Assembly (NCBI GenBank): GCA_964431545.1
Contig: CAYSLC010000051.1
Span: forward strand, 1-27,198
Source of the DNA: CAYSLC01 sp964431545
GTDB lineage: Bacteria > Desulfobacterota > Desulfobacteria > Desulfobacterales > JAABSP01
DNA: 27,198 bases
Direction of reading: 5' to 3'
Part shown: one piece after another, positions 7,175 through 14,846 of the stretch
Layout of the letters: the number at the start of each line of letters is the position of its first letter
How positions within the stretch are numbered: position 1 is the first letter of the stretch
The notes under the pieces: model-generated
Seen by the model: the letters and a program-made list of their open reading frames with translations, nothing else
The model's database searches: none
What the model was told of the DNA's origin: nothing
Program-made: the position numbers and the translations under genes

Positions 7175-7527
7175 GGGGGATATCTTTTTGTCCATGTATT
7201 TGGAATCGAAATTAAAAATCCAGTGTTCCCGGTGGTGTCCGGCGGGATATCGACGTGTGGCTCGATATCTCCATCCATACCATATTCCCCCCCATGGGGT
7301 AAACCGGAGATTGACCGGATCCAGCGCCCCGCGGCGGGGGGAGGCGGCGGCGGGACGGCCGACCGTCTTTTCCCCGTCCCCGGCACGCCCATTTGGGAAT
7401 TGCAAAACCGGCCGTCTCCGTTTATGATTCAGGGTACGGCGTCCCGCCACGACCCGGGGCCCGCAATCCGATGTCGAACCCGACGACTGGAACGCAACAC
7501 GTCCAAGACCATCAAAAGGAGATCCGG
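7175..7527. promoter_or_regulatory. Divergent control region with an 8-bp perfect inverted repeat
   Basis: This gene-free stretch separates two diverging genes. It holds GATATCGA at 7246-7253 and its exact complement TCGATATC at 7262-7269, with an eight-base spacer: the shape of a dimeric repressor site, 50-75 bases from the start of the minus-strand operon. The part from 7180 to 7300 is noticeably AT-richer than the flanking genes. A clear plus-strand promoter is listed separately; a minus-strand promoter is less certain. Confidence 0.45.
7400..7428 (+). promoter_or_regulatory. Sigma-70-type promoter for the SH3/AMIN gene
   Basis: TTGCAA at 7400-7405 and TATGAT at 7423-7428 are 17 bp apart. 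Transcription would begin near 7435, giving a leader of about 90 nt before ATG 7528. Confidence 0.6.
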
Positions 7528-8664
7528 ATGAGCGCCCTCTCTCTTCGCACGGAAGGCCCCAAACGAACGACCGCCCGCCGTCTTTTCCTGACCTGGGCCG
7601 CCGCGGTTCTTCTCCTGGCGCCCGACACCGGCCTCCCGGCCGACTTCTTCTACCAGACGGTCCGCATCGCCCTGTCCGGCGGCTTCTTCTACGGGACCCC
7701 CGACGACGACGCCGAGCCGGCCGGGAAGATCGAACGGGGGGACCGGGTGACCCTCATCGACGAAAAAGGGGAGTGGTACGGGATCCGGCTCCAGGACGAC
7801 CGGCTGGGGTGGGTCCGCCGTTCCCTGTTCATCGAGCGGGGGCCGCTCTCCCTCAAGGCCATGGAGCCCGAGGAGCCCTCGGCGGCGACGCCCCCGGAGA
7901 CGGCTCCGCCCAGGCCGCCCCCCTCGTCGGCGGCCCCGGCCCCCGCCGAGGCGCCGGAGATGGCGGACAGCTATCCGGTCCGCCTGAAGGTGCCCTCGGG
8001 TCGGGTCCGGGAGACCCCCTCCCTCGATGCCAAGGTGGAATTCGGCCTTACGCGGGGCCAGGAGGTGACGGTGATGGCGAGCCGGGACGGGTGGTATCGG
8101 ATCCGGCTGGCCGACGGCCGGAAGGGATGGGCCCACAAGAGCCTCTTCCACGCGCCCGGAGAGACGCTGCCCTACCCCGAATCGCGGCCCGCGCCCGCGC
8201 CGCCCCCCGAGGAACCGGCCCCCCGGCCCACGCCTTCGCCGGAACCGGCCCCGGAAGAAGCGGCCCCGGAACGACCCGCCCAATCGCCCCCCGCCGGGGA
8301 ACCGGCGGAGAAGGTGATGGCGGACATCCGGGTGGAGGTCTCCCCGGACGGCTCCGAGAAGGCGATCTTCGTGCTCAACGGCTTCTATCCGCCGGAGACC
8401 TTCGTCCTGGAGGAGGGGATCCCCAAGGTGGTCTGCGATTTCTTCTACGTCTCTCCGGCCCCGGCGGTGGACCGGCGCATGGACGTCAACGGGGATTTCA
8501 TCCGCCAGATCCGGACCGGCATCCACCGGGGACCGCCGCCCAAACTCCGGGTGGTGGTCGATCTGGAGCCCAACCGGGACTACGATGTCCAGCAGGTCTA
8601 CTTCAAGCAGGACAACACCTATGTCCTGACCTTCACCCCCTCCAGCCTCAAAGGGGATGCCTAG
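7528..8664 (+). CDS. Secreted protein with two SH3-like domains and a C-terminal AMIN domain
   Basis: A 378-residue envelope protein. ATG 7528 is preceded by AAAGGAGAT at the right distance. Residues 1-38 form a signal peptide (basic TTARRLF, hydrophobic core, LPA before cleavage). Two bacterial SH3 repeats follow, about 43-103 (GEWYGIRLQDDRLGWVRRSL) and 150-207 (DGWYRIRLADGRKGWAHKSL). They are joined and followed by Pro/Ala/Glu-rich linkers. Residues ~268-376 form an AMIN-type beta domain ending YVLTFTP. SH3b and AMIN domains bind peptidoglycan or target proteins to the cell envelope. No catalytic domain (amidase, secretin) is present, so it is probably a wall-binding or scaffold protein. 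Its own promoter lies upstream and the next gene converges on it. Confidence 0.85.
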   Translation: MSALSLRTEGPKRTTARRLFLTWAAAVLLLAPDTGLPADFFYQTVRIALSGGFFYGTPDDDAEPAGKIERGDRVTLIDEKGEWYGIRLQDDRLGWVRRSLFIERGPLSLKAMEPEEPSAATPPETAPPRPPPSSAAPAPAEAPEMADSYPVRLKVPSGRVRETPSLDAKVEFGLTRGQEVTVMASRDGWYRIRLADGRKGWAHKSLFHAPGETLPYPESRPAPAPPPEEPAPRPTPSPEPAPEEAAPERPAQSPPAGEPAEKVMADIRVEVSPDGSEKAIFVLNGFYPPETFVLEEGIPKVVCDFFYVSPAPAVDRRMDVNGDFIRQIRTGIHRGPPPKLRVVVDLEPNRDYDVQQVYFKQDNTYVLTFTPSSLKGDA

Positions 8665-8730
8665 CCCGGGCCTCGGGCCGTCCCGCCGCCGCGAGGGACA
8701 TCCCCGGGGAACCGGAACCGGCGACGGGCG

Positions 8731-11127
8731 CTATCGGCCGCCGGAGGCCCCGAGCACCTGGGCGGTGTCCAGCTCCTCCACGAAGTACCACCCCATGGAG
8801 GGCATCCGGTAGAAGACCACCAGGTGCCCCGCCTCCTCCACTTCAACCAGTCCGGACTGGCCCTGCCCCACAGCGGCCACCACTTCGGCCACGTGGAAGG
8901 TGGGCGGATCGTATCCGCCGGAGGCCTTGTCCCGGAGATCGACCCCCAGCTGGCTCGACCGGACGGCCACGCGGCCCCGGTTGTCCAGGAGGAAGCTCTC
9001 CACCACCCCCACGGCGCCGGGCCGCCGGAGGTTGTCCTGGATGATGTCGCTGAAGGTGACATCCATGCCGAGAACGCCGTAGAAGGTGTTGTTCCGGTCA
9101 TAGAGGGAGGCGGCGCACGGGAGCACCAGGCCCAACCCCTGGATGTCGAAATAGGGGTTGCCCCAGCGCACGCCGTGTCTGTCCACGCCGAGCTGGTACC
9201 ACGGCCGTTTCCGGGGGTCGTAGTCGTCCGGATAGGTCCCCTTGCCGGGATAGGAGTACATGACGCCGGCCTCCAGACCGATGAAGGCCCACCGGATGGG
9301 CAGCCCGTGCACCGTCATCAGACGGTGGGCCTCCGCGTCGGTGATGGGGGCCGACCCGGGGCGGCTGTCGAGCAGGGTCTGCTTGAAATGGTGCCGGAGC
9401 GGCGCCAGCCGCTCCATGAGGGGAACGACGCTCTCCCGATCGACCCCCGGGGCGGTCAGGACCACCGGATACTCGATGCTCACCGACCGCTGGTAGAGGG
9501 GGGCGTGGGCGAGGTCCGGCGGGGCCCGGCGGGAATTCTTGAAATCCGAGATCCAGTAGAACCGCTCGTCGTTGGGGGGGGCGTCCTGGATCAGGTACAT
9601 GGCGCTGTTGGCCAGCCCCATGGCGAGATCCTCCAGCCGCAGGAAGTGGTTGTCGATGAGGTGGGCGTGGGCGGAGACCGAGGCCTGGAGATGGGTGAGC
9701 CGTTTCTCCCGGACACTCGCCTGCTTCAGGGCCGCGTGCTTCTGGTAAAGCCCGGTGAAGGCGACCCCCGCGGAGAGCAGGAGGATCGACAGCACCAGGA
9801 TCAGCGTCAGCTGTCGGTGACGGTTCACCCACCGCCACATCTTCCGGGATCGGTTGTCCGGCCACGCGGAGACCTCGTCCCCCCGCAGGTATCGTCGAAT
9901 ATCCTCGGCCAGGGTGGTGACGCTCGGATACCGGTTCTCGGGATCGAACTCCGTGGCCTTGTGGATGATCGCCTTGAGCGCCGGGTCGATCTTCCGCTCC
10001 GGGACCAGGTGTTCCACCTGGTTGAGGTAGCCCCCCTTTGCCCACTTCAGCTTCTCCTTGCTGTTCCCGGTTCTCGGCGGCCGGAGGGTGACCAGCTCGT
10101 AGAGGACCGCGCCCAGGGAGAAGATATCGCTGGACGGCCCCACGTCCTGCCGGGCCTGGGCCTGTTCGGGCGACATGTAGCTCAGGGTGCCGACCACCCC
10201 CTCCGGCTGATTGGCGATCTCCGTGGCCGATTCCCCGGGGCCCTGGGTGAAGATCTTGGTCACCTGGGCGGACTGGGTGGGCTCCAGGTGCATGTCGTCC
10301 TTCATCATCTTGGCGATGCCCCAGTCCATGACGTAGACCTCGCCGTAGTCGCCCACCATGATGTTGGCCGGCTTGAGGTCCCGGTGGACCACCTGCTTCC
10401 GGTGGGCATAGGTGATGCCTTCGCACGTCTTCAGGAAATATTCCAGACGGGACGGCAGGCCCAGGTCCGCTTCGAGTTCCGCCTTGGGATCCTCCTGGTA
10501 GGTCTTCCTCGCCTTGGCGATGACGTCCCAGAGGCTCTTTCCCTTGATCAGCTTCATGACGAAGGAGACGTTCTTCCGGCCTTCGTCCGGCTGTTTGACG
10601 GTGTAAAGCGGAACGATGTTCGGGTGGTCGAGCTGGGCGGTGATCTGGGCCTCCCGGATGAAGTAGCTCAGGGCCGCCGGAGCGCTCACCTCCTCCCGCA
10701 GCACCTTGATGGCCACCTTCCGGAGCAGCTGGGTATCCTTGGCCAGGATCACCTCCCCCATCCCCCCCTTTCCGATGCTCCCGATCTCCTCGTACCGCTC
10801 CGCCAGGGCGCCCATGGAATCGAAGACATCCTGGGAGAAATCGACCATGGTCAGGGTGTCCTCGCTGGCGTATTCGTCCACGGGCGTCCTCCCCCCTTCC
10901 GTCCCCCGGTCCGGAGGCTCCGCCGGGTCCACCGCGATGGGTCCGGAGGGCGGGGCGGGCTCGGGCGGCGCCGCCGCCGGAGGACGCTCCCGGGCGGGTC
11001 CGGCGCCCTCGGGAAAGACCTTGAAGATGTGCTTGCACTGGGAGCACCGGAGCTTCGTGCCCTTGGGCTTGATGAGCTGGGGGTTGACGTTGAAGGCGAC
11101 CTGGCAGTTTTCACATTTGACGATCAT
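8731..11127 (-). CDS. Transmembrane Hanks-type Ser/Thr kinase with N-terminal zinc ribbon and C-terminal periplasmic dCache sensor
   Basis: A 798-residue signalling protein. Residues 1-40 are an MJ0042-type zinc ribbon (C5-x2-C8 and C28-x2-C31), followed by a Pro/Ala-rich linker. The kinase domain spans about 112-415: glycine loop GKGGMGEV, Lys141 in AIKVL, helix-C Glu159, HRDLKPAN at 248-255, DWG (268-270) instead of DFG, and GTLSYMSPEQA. One hydrophobic helix (440-461) follows. The rest (~480-790) has the look of a double Cache domain (RPWYQLG, NPYFDIQG, YGVLGMDVTFSDII). The kinase should therefore be cytosolic and the sensor periplasmic, and the chain ends just after the sensor with no second membrane helix. 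The gene stands alone behind its own promoter. Confidence 0.93.
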   Translation of the reverse strand: MIVKCENCQVAFNVNPQLIKPKGTKLRCSQCKHIFKVFPEGAGPARERPPAAAPPEPAPPSGPIAVDPAEPPDRGTEGGRTPVDEYASEDTLTMVDFSQDVFDSMGALAERYEEIGSIGKGGMGEVILAKDTQLLRKVAIKVLREEVSAPAALSYFIREAQITAQLDHPNIVPLYTVKQPDEGRKNVSFVMKLIKGKSLWDVIAKARKTYQEDPKAELEADLGLPSRLEYFLKTCEGITYAHRKQVVHRDLKPANIMVGDYGEVYVMDWGIAKMMKDDMHLEPTQSAQVTKIFTQGPGESATEIANQPEGVVGTLSYMSPEQAQARQDVGPSSDIFSLGAVLYELVTLRPPRTGNSKEKLKWAKGGYLNQVEHLVPERKIDPALKAIIHKATEFDPENRYPSVTTLAEDIRRYLRGDEVSAWPDNRSRKMWRWVNRHRQLTLILVLSILLLSAGVAFTGLYQKHAALKQASVREKRLTHLQASVSAHAHLIDNHFLRLEDLAMGLANSAMYLIQDAPPNDERFYWISDFKNSRRAPPDLAHAPLYQRSVSIEYPVVLTAPGVDRESVVPLMERLAPLRHHFKQTLLDSRPGSAPITDAEAHRLMTVHGLPIRWAFIGLEAGVMYSYPGKGTYPDDYDPRKRPWYQLGVDRHGVRWGNPYFDIQGLGLVLPCAASLYDRNNTFYGVLGMDVTFSDIIQDNLRRPGAVGVVESFLLDNRGRVAVRSSQLGVDLRDKASGGYDPPTFHVAEVVAAVGQGQSGLVEVEEAGHLVVFYRMPSMGWYFVEELDTAQVLGASGGR

Positions 11128-11202
11128 GTTCGGATCCTTTTTCGGGCTTCTCCCGGAAAGCCACCGGGTTCCAAGGGGTGGGAAACGGATGGAACCGGTC
11201 CC

Positions 11203-11231
11203 ACCATAGAATTTTCACCGGAGAATTTCAA
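11203..11231 (-). promoter_or_regulatory. Sigma-70-type promoter for the zinc-ribbon/Cache kinase
   Basis: Read on the minus strand, TTGAAA (11231-11226) and TATGGT (11208-11203) are 17 bp apart, in a short AT-rich island between the U32 gene and the kinase start at 11127. The same island holds ATTTTCA and its complement TGAAAAT as a 7-bp inverted repeat around the spacer. Confidence 0.5.
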
Positions 11232-11255
11232 CTGAAAATCCGGGGGATTTGGTCC

Positions 11256-13250
11256 TCAGACCACCGGAACGTCCCAGTTCCACAGGCCGGGCCTCGACTT
11301 CAGATCGATTCCGGGGGGCACCGGCTCCACCAGGGTGACGAAAAGGGCGTATCCGGCGTCCCGGAGGACCTTTTGCTTGCCGGTCAGGTCGAGGGTCCAG
11401 TTGGGAAAGACCCAGTAATCGGCCCCGGCGCGGGCGACCCACGCCACCTCCCCCCTGGGACTCGAAAAGGGGATGTCCGTGGGCAGGGAATCCGCCACCA
11501 CCCGGGAGACGCACAGGGGCCAGTGGCCGGCCACCACCACCCCCAGGGGCAGAGGGCTTGACCGGGGCAGGTCCAGGTAGTCGCCGCCGCCGAGTTCCGG
11601 GCTGACGATGACCCCCGAAAACCCGAGGTCCCGGAGCCGGCCCACGGCCAGGGGGTTGGCGATGTTGCAGAAAGGGCCGGCCCACAACGCCTCCCCATCG
11701 GTGAGATCCCGGGGAAAAAAGGATCTCTGCCACGGCGCATTGAGCACGAAACGGCGCCCGCCCCTCTTCCGGATGCGGGTGATCCGGGCGGCCCACCGGT
11801 CCTCCCCGGCGCCCGCCTCACCCGGCCAGATCACCGGGGGAAGCCACCACCAGCAGCGGGAGAAGGCCTGGTCTGTCGCGTCAAGCGCTTCCGCCGTCTC
11901 CGGGGAGAGCCACACCCCGCACCGCCCGTCCCCCGCCGGACGGAATCGGAAGACGGACATTTCCAGTGGATGGGTCGGCGCCGGTGGGGGGTCGATCTTC
12001 GCCTTTGCCATCCGGATCCACGAAAAGGACGGCTCCGGCGGCGGGCCGGCGGGGATCTCCGCCTCGAGATCGGAGATCATCCGGTCCAATGCCGCCTCCC
12101 GCCGATCGATCAGGAAGACCGGGGTCCCCTTTCGGGACCGGCCCGAACGGTCCGGCTTGACGTGAAGCCGTCCCTTTTTCGGCATCGATCGGGTCACCCG
12201 GTGGACCCGGTGGCCGGCGTCGTCCTCGTAGCCCAGCCGGAGGATATCCCCCGCCAGAAGGGGGATCCGGGGAACGAGGAACGGGTTGCCGGCTCCCCCC
12301 TTGAGGTGGCCGATCAACAGCCCGGAGCCGGTCTGGCGGTGGAGGTCCACCGGGTTCCGGGGCCGCTGGGGCAGGAAAAAATAGTGGGTGCCGGTCCTGC
12401 CCAGGGCCTGCTCCAGGAGCGACAGGGCGTCTTTTTTCGCCTGGGGGTCCCGGAAGTGGTCCCGGAGCATCCGGTAGGCGGCGACGGTGTAGTGGACGTA
12501 GTGGGGCCCTTTTTTCCGGCCCTCGATCTTCCACGCCTTGATCTGGGGGATCTCCCGGATCACCTTGACCAGGACATCGAGGCTCAGATCCTGGCAGGAG
12601 AAGAACCGCTCCCCGCCCTCCCCCAGCCGGTACCGGCGGCGGCAGGGCTGGACGCAACGCCCCCGCAGCCCGCTCTTGCCCCCCAGGTAGCTGCTCCAGT
12701 AGCACCGCCCCGACACCCCGTAACAGAGGGCCCCGTGGATGAAGACCTCCAGGCCCAGCCCCTCCGGACAGGCCGCGGCATGGGCCTTCACCTCGTCGAT
12801 GGTCAGCTCCCGGGGAAGGACCACCCGGTCCACCCCGAGTCCGGATCGGACCATGTCCAATCCTTTGGGGAAACTGACGTTGGCCAGGGTCGAGAGGTGG
12901 ATCTCACCGGTAAAGCCGATCCGCCGGGCCAGCTCCGCCACGGCGAGATCCTGGATGATCAGGGCGTCCGGCCGCACATGGCGCGCCAATTGGCCGACGG
13001 TCCCGGCGATCTCCTCCAGTTCCCCCGGCCGGATCAGTGTATTGAGCGCCACATAGACGGCCGCGCCCTTTGCATGGGCCAGCCGGACCAGGGGGGCGAG
13101 GGACTCCGGGGTGAAATTCTCCGCCGCCATTCGGGCGGAGAAGGCTTTGAGGCCGCAGTAGACGGCATCGGCGCCGGCGGCCAGGGCCGCCAGAAAGGCG
13201 GCCCGGTTCCCCGCCGGCGCGAGGATGGCGGGCGATGGGGGGGCGGTCAT
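11256..13250 (-). CDS. U32 family protein (RlhA/TrhP-like radical-free hydroxylase family, formerly peptidase U32)
   Basis: A 664-residue protein. The N-terminal TIM-barrel begins AILAPAGNRAAFLAAL, then GADAVYCGLKAFSARM. The U32 signature EVFIHGALCYGVSGRCYWSS is followed by GRCVQPCRRRY, which together supply the Cys residues that bind an iron-sulfur cluster in this family. Family members RlhA and TrhP hydroxylate rRNA and tRNA cytidine/uridine using prephenate; others act in collagen degradation or ubiquinone synthesis. The length is near that of E. coli RlhA, but the C-terminal half (small barrel AGDILRLGYEDDAGHRVHRV, then a Trp-rich domain with SPELGGGDYLDLP) looks different, so I give no symbol. 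It follows the 140-residue coiled-coil gene by 14 bases and shares its promoter. Confidence 0.85.
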   Translation of the reverse strand: MTAPPSPAILAPAGNRAAFLAALAAGADAVYCGLKAFSARMAAENFTPESLAPLVRLAHAKGAAVYVALNTLIRPGELEEIAGTVGQLARHVRPDALIIQDLAVAELARRIGFTGEIHLSTLANVSFPKGLDMVRSGLGVDRVVLPRELTIDEVKAHAAACPEGLGLEVFIHGALCYGVSGRCYWSSYLGGKSGLRGRCVQPCRRRYRLGEGGERFFSCQDLSLDVLVKVIREIPQIKAWKIEGRKKGPHYVHYTVAAYRMLRDHFRDPQAKKDALSLLEQALGRTGTHYFFLPQRPRNPVDLHRQTGSGLLIGHLKGGAGNPFLVPRIPLLAGDILRLGYEDDAGHRVHRVTRSMPKKGRLHVKPDRSGRSRKGTPVFLIDRREAALDRMISDLEAEIPAGPPPEPSFSWIRMAKAKIDPPPAPTHPLEMSVFRFRPAGDGRCGVWLSPETAEALDATDQAFSRCWWWLPPVIWPGEAGAGEDRWAARITRIRKRGGRRFVLNAPWQRSFFPRDLTDGEALWAGPFCNIANPLAVGRLRDLGFSGVIVSPELGGGDYLDLPRSSPLPLGVVVAGHWPLCVSRVVADSLPTDIPFSSPRGEVAWVARAGADYWVFPNWTLDLTGKQKVLRDAGYALFVTLVEPVPPGIDLKSRPGLWNWDVPVV

Positions 13251-13264
13251 CCGCGTCCTCTGTT

Positions 13265-13687
13265 TCAGGAGATGTATTTCCGCTTGACGGCGTTGAGTTC
13301 CTTCTGGATCTCCTTGGCCCGGATCCGAAGCTCCTTCAGTGCGGCGTTGGTGGTGGACCGGAGCTGGTCCTCGTACTCCTCGGCGAAGACATTCTCCAGG
13401 CGGGAGATCTCCTTTTCAATCTCCTCCTCGGTCCAGTCCGGATAGGTCTGTTCGATGAGCGGGGTCACTTTCTCGTCGAAACTCTCCTTCAACTCCTCAA
13501 GGACCCACTCCTCCATCTCCTCGTAGGCGGGCAGCTTGAAGTTTTCGTAACAAAGCTCCCGGTAATGCTCACTGATGACGAGTTTGGCGCACTTGCTGGC
13601 GATCCGTTTCAGGGAGTATTCCTGAAAATAACCGAAGTAGGCGACGATCTTGTTCGCCAAAACCTCATCGGTGGTCTTCTTGTCCAA
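13265..13687 (-). CDS. Acidic coiled-coil hypothetical protein
   Basis: A 140-residue soluble protein starting at TTG 13687, chosen because AAAAGGAG sits five bases upstream and no better start exists. It is dominated by charged helices: EEMEEWVLEELKESF and later EEEIEKEISRLENVFAEEYE, then ALKELRIRAKEIQKELNAVK, with coiled-coil heptads near the C-terminus. I do not recognise the family. It is the first gene of a two-gene unit with the U32 protein and is transcribed from a strong promoter 60 bases upstream. Confidence 0.75.
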   Translation of the reverse strand: MDKKTTDEVLANKIVAYFGYFQEYSLKRIASKCAKLVISEHYRELCYENFKLPAYEEMEEWVLEELKESFDEKVTPLIEQTYPDWTEEEIEKEISRLENVFAEEYEDQLRSTTNAALKELRIRAKEIQKELNAVKRKYIS

Positions 13688-13746
13688 AACGCTCCTTTTC
13701 CTTTCCGGCGGATTGCGGTCTTCGGGGTTCCGAAAAACGTATACGG

Positions 13747-13775
13747 ATCATACTTTGGAAATCGGACGCATGCAA
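13747..13775 (-). promoter_or_regulatory. Sigma-70-type promoter for the coiled-coil/U32 unit
   Basis: On the minus strand TTGCAT (13775-13770) and TATGAT (13752-13747) are 17 bp apart. It lies back to back with a plus-strand promoter 40 bp away, forming a divergent control region. Confidence 0.6.
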
Positions 13776-13814
13776 GGGGAATATCGCCCCTTTCCGGCGC
13801 GGGGACAAATGGCA

Positions 13815-13843
13815 TTGACTCTTGAAACGCTTGAATCTATAAT
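13815..13843 (+). promoter_or_regulatory. Near-consensus sigma-70 promoter for the Lar-PATAN gene
   Basis: TTGACT at 13815-13820 and a perfect TATAAT at 13838-13843, spacer 17 bp. This is the best promoter in the window. Transcription from about 13850 leaves a leader of about 115 nt before ATG 13965, and rules out the in-frame ATGs upstream of the promoter as starts. Confidence 0.75.
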
Positions 13844-13964
13844 CGATCCGAATATGTCACCGTCGATGCGGCCAAGATCCTCGGGGAGCCCCTCACCGGA
13901 TTCGCAGTCGTCCGGACCGTCGCCCGGTTCCCGCCCTCTTCCGGCACGCCATCGGGAGCCGTCC

Positions 13965-14750
13965 ATGTCGCCATATGTCATAAAAGAGTTCAAACCGTGT
14001 CCGTTCTGCGGACGGATCTGGATGTCGGTGGAGCCGGCCCCCGCCGAGGGGTTCAAGGTCCGCTGCCTCTGCGGGGCGTCCGGTCCGAGGGAACCGGCAA
14101 AGGAGACGGCCATCAAATCGTGGAACACCCGGGACCAGCACCTGCTCTGGAACCCGTTCCGGCTGTCGATCCGATTCCCCAAATCGGTCTCCTCGGTCGA
14201 TTTCAAGGGCAATCTCGCCTCCCTCGACCTGGCCACCGTCCTCCAGACCCTCGCCTCCCGGGAAAAGACCGGCATCCTCCAAGTGGTCCGGCACCACACC
14301 AAGAGCGTCATCGTCCTGAAAAACGGAAACATCCTGGCCGCCAGCGACAGCAAGGGCAACCGGCTCGGACAGATCCTCTACAACAACGGGATGATCTCCT
14401 ACAAGAAGCTCCAGGAGGCCCTGAAGGTGGCCAAACGGTCGGACAAGATGCTCGGGGAGGCGCTGCTGTCCATGGGGTACATCAACACGGACACCCTCCA
14501 GGAGATTGTCCACCAGCAGGTCCAGGAGGCGGTGCTGGAACTCTTCTACTGGAAGGACGGCTACTTCGAATACCGGGATTGCGCGGTGGAGTTCGGGGAA
14601 CTCGGGATCTACGAGATCAACACCATGGAGATCATCATGGAATCGATCCGCCGCATGGACGAGTGGGACGAGATCAAGAAGCGCGGCCGGGCCGCCTTGT
14701 CGGTGCTGCCGGGGGCCGGGGGCCGAAAGGCCCGGAGCGGCGTCCCCTGA
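13965..14750 (+). CDS. Lar-like zinc ribbon fused to a DUF4388/PATAN domain
   Basis: A 261-residue cytosolic protein. ATG 13965 is chosen for the GGGAG site six bases upstream and because the zinc ribbon begins at once. Residues 9-56 (KPCPFCG, then VRCLCGASGP, then AIKSWNTR) follow the pattern of the Lar restriction-alleviation family, with C12-x2-C15 and C34-x-C36 as metal ligands; the second pair is one residue shorter than usual. Residues ~74-215 are a DUF4388 (PATAN) domain: FKGNLASLDLATVLQTLASR, KTGILQV, NGNILAA, then the winged or helical part with LGEALLSMGYI and LELFYWKDGYFEY. PATAN domains are found in two-component and gliding/exopolysaccharide regulation in Deltaproteobacteria and cyanobacteria. 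The next gene is convergent. Confidence 0.88.
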   Translation: MSPYVIKEFKPCPFCGRIWMSVEPAPAEGFKVRCLCGASGPREPAKETAIKSWNTRDQHLLWNPFRLSIRFPKSVSSVDFKGNLASLDLATVLQTLASREKTGILQVVRHHTKSVIVLKNGNILAASDSKGNRLGQILYNNGMISYKKLQEALKVAKRSDKMLGEALLSMGYINTDTLQEIVHQQVQEAVLELFYWKDGYFEYRDCAVEFGELGIYEINTMEIIMESIRRMDEWDEIKKRGRAALSVLPGAGGRKARSGVP

Positions 14751-14846
14751 AGGCGCCCGGCCGCCGGGCCGCCGACCCTGTCCGCCTCGGTTTCCACCCT
14801 TTTTCTATTCCCCCGAACGGTCCGATCCGAAAGCGCCGGCCCGCGG

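Noticed and set aside
8824..11235. 800-codon plus-strand open frame opposite the zinc-ribbon kinase
   Set aside because: Antisense shadow of a clear kinase gene, with low-complexity Gly/Val/Asp/His composition and no ribosome site.
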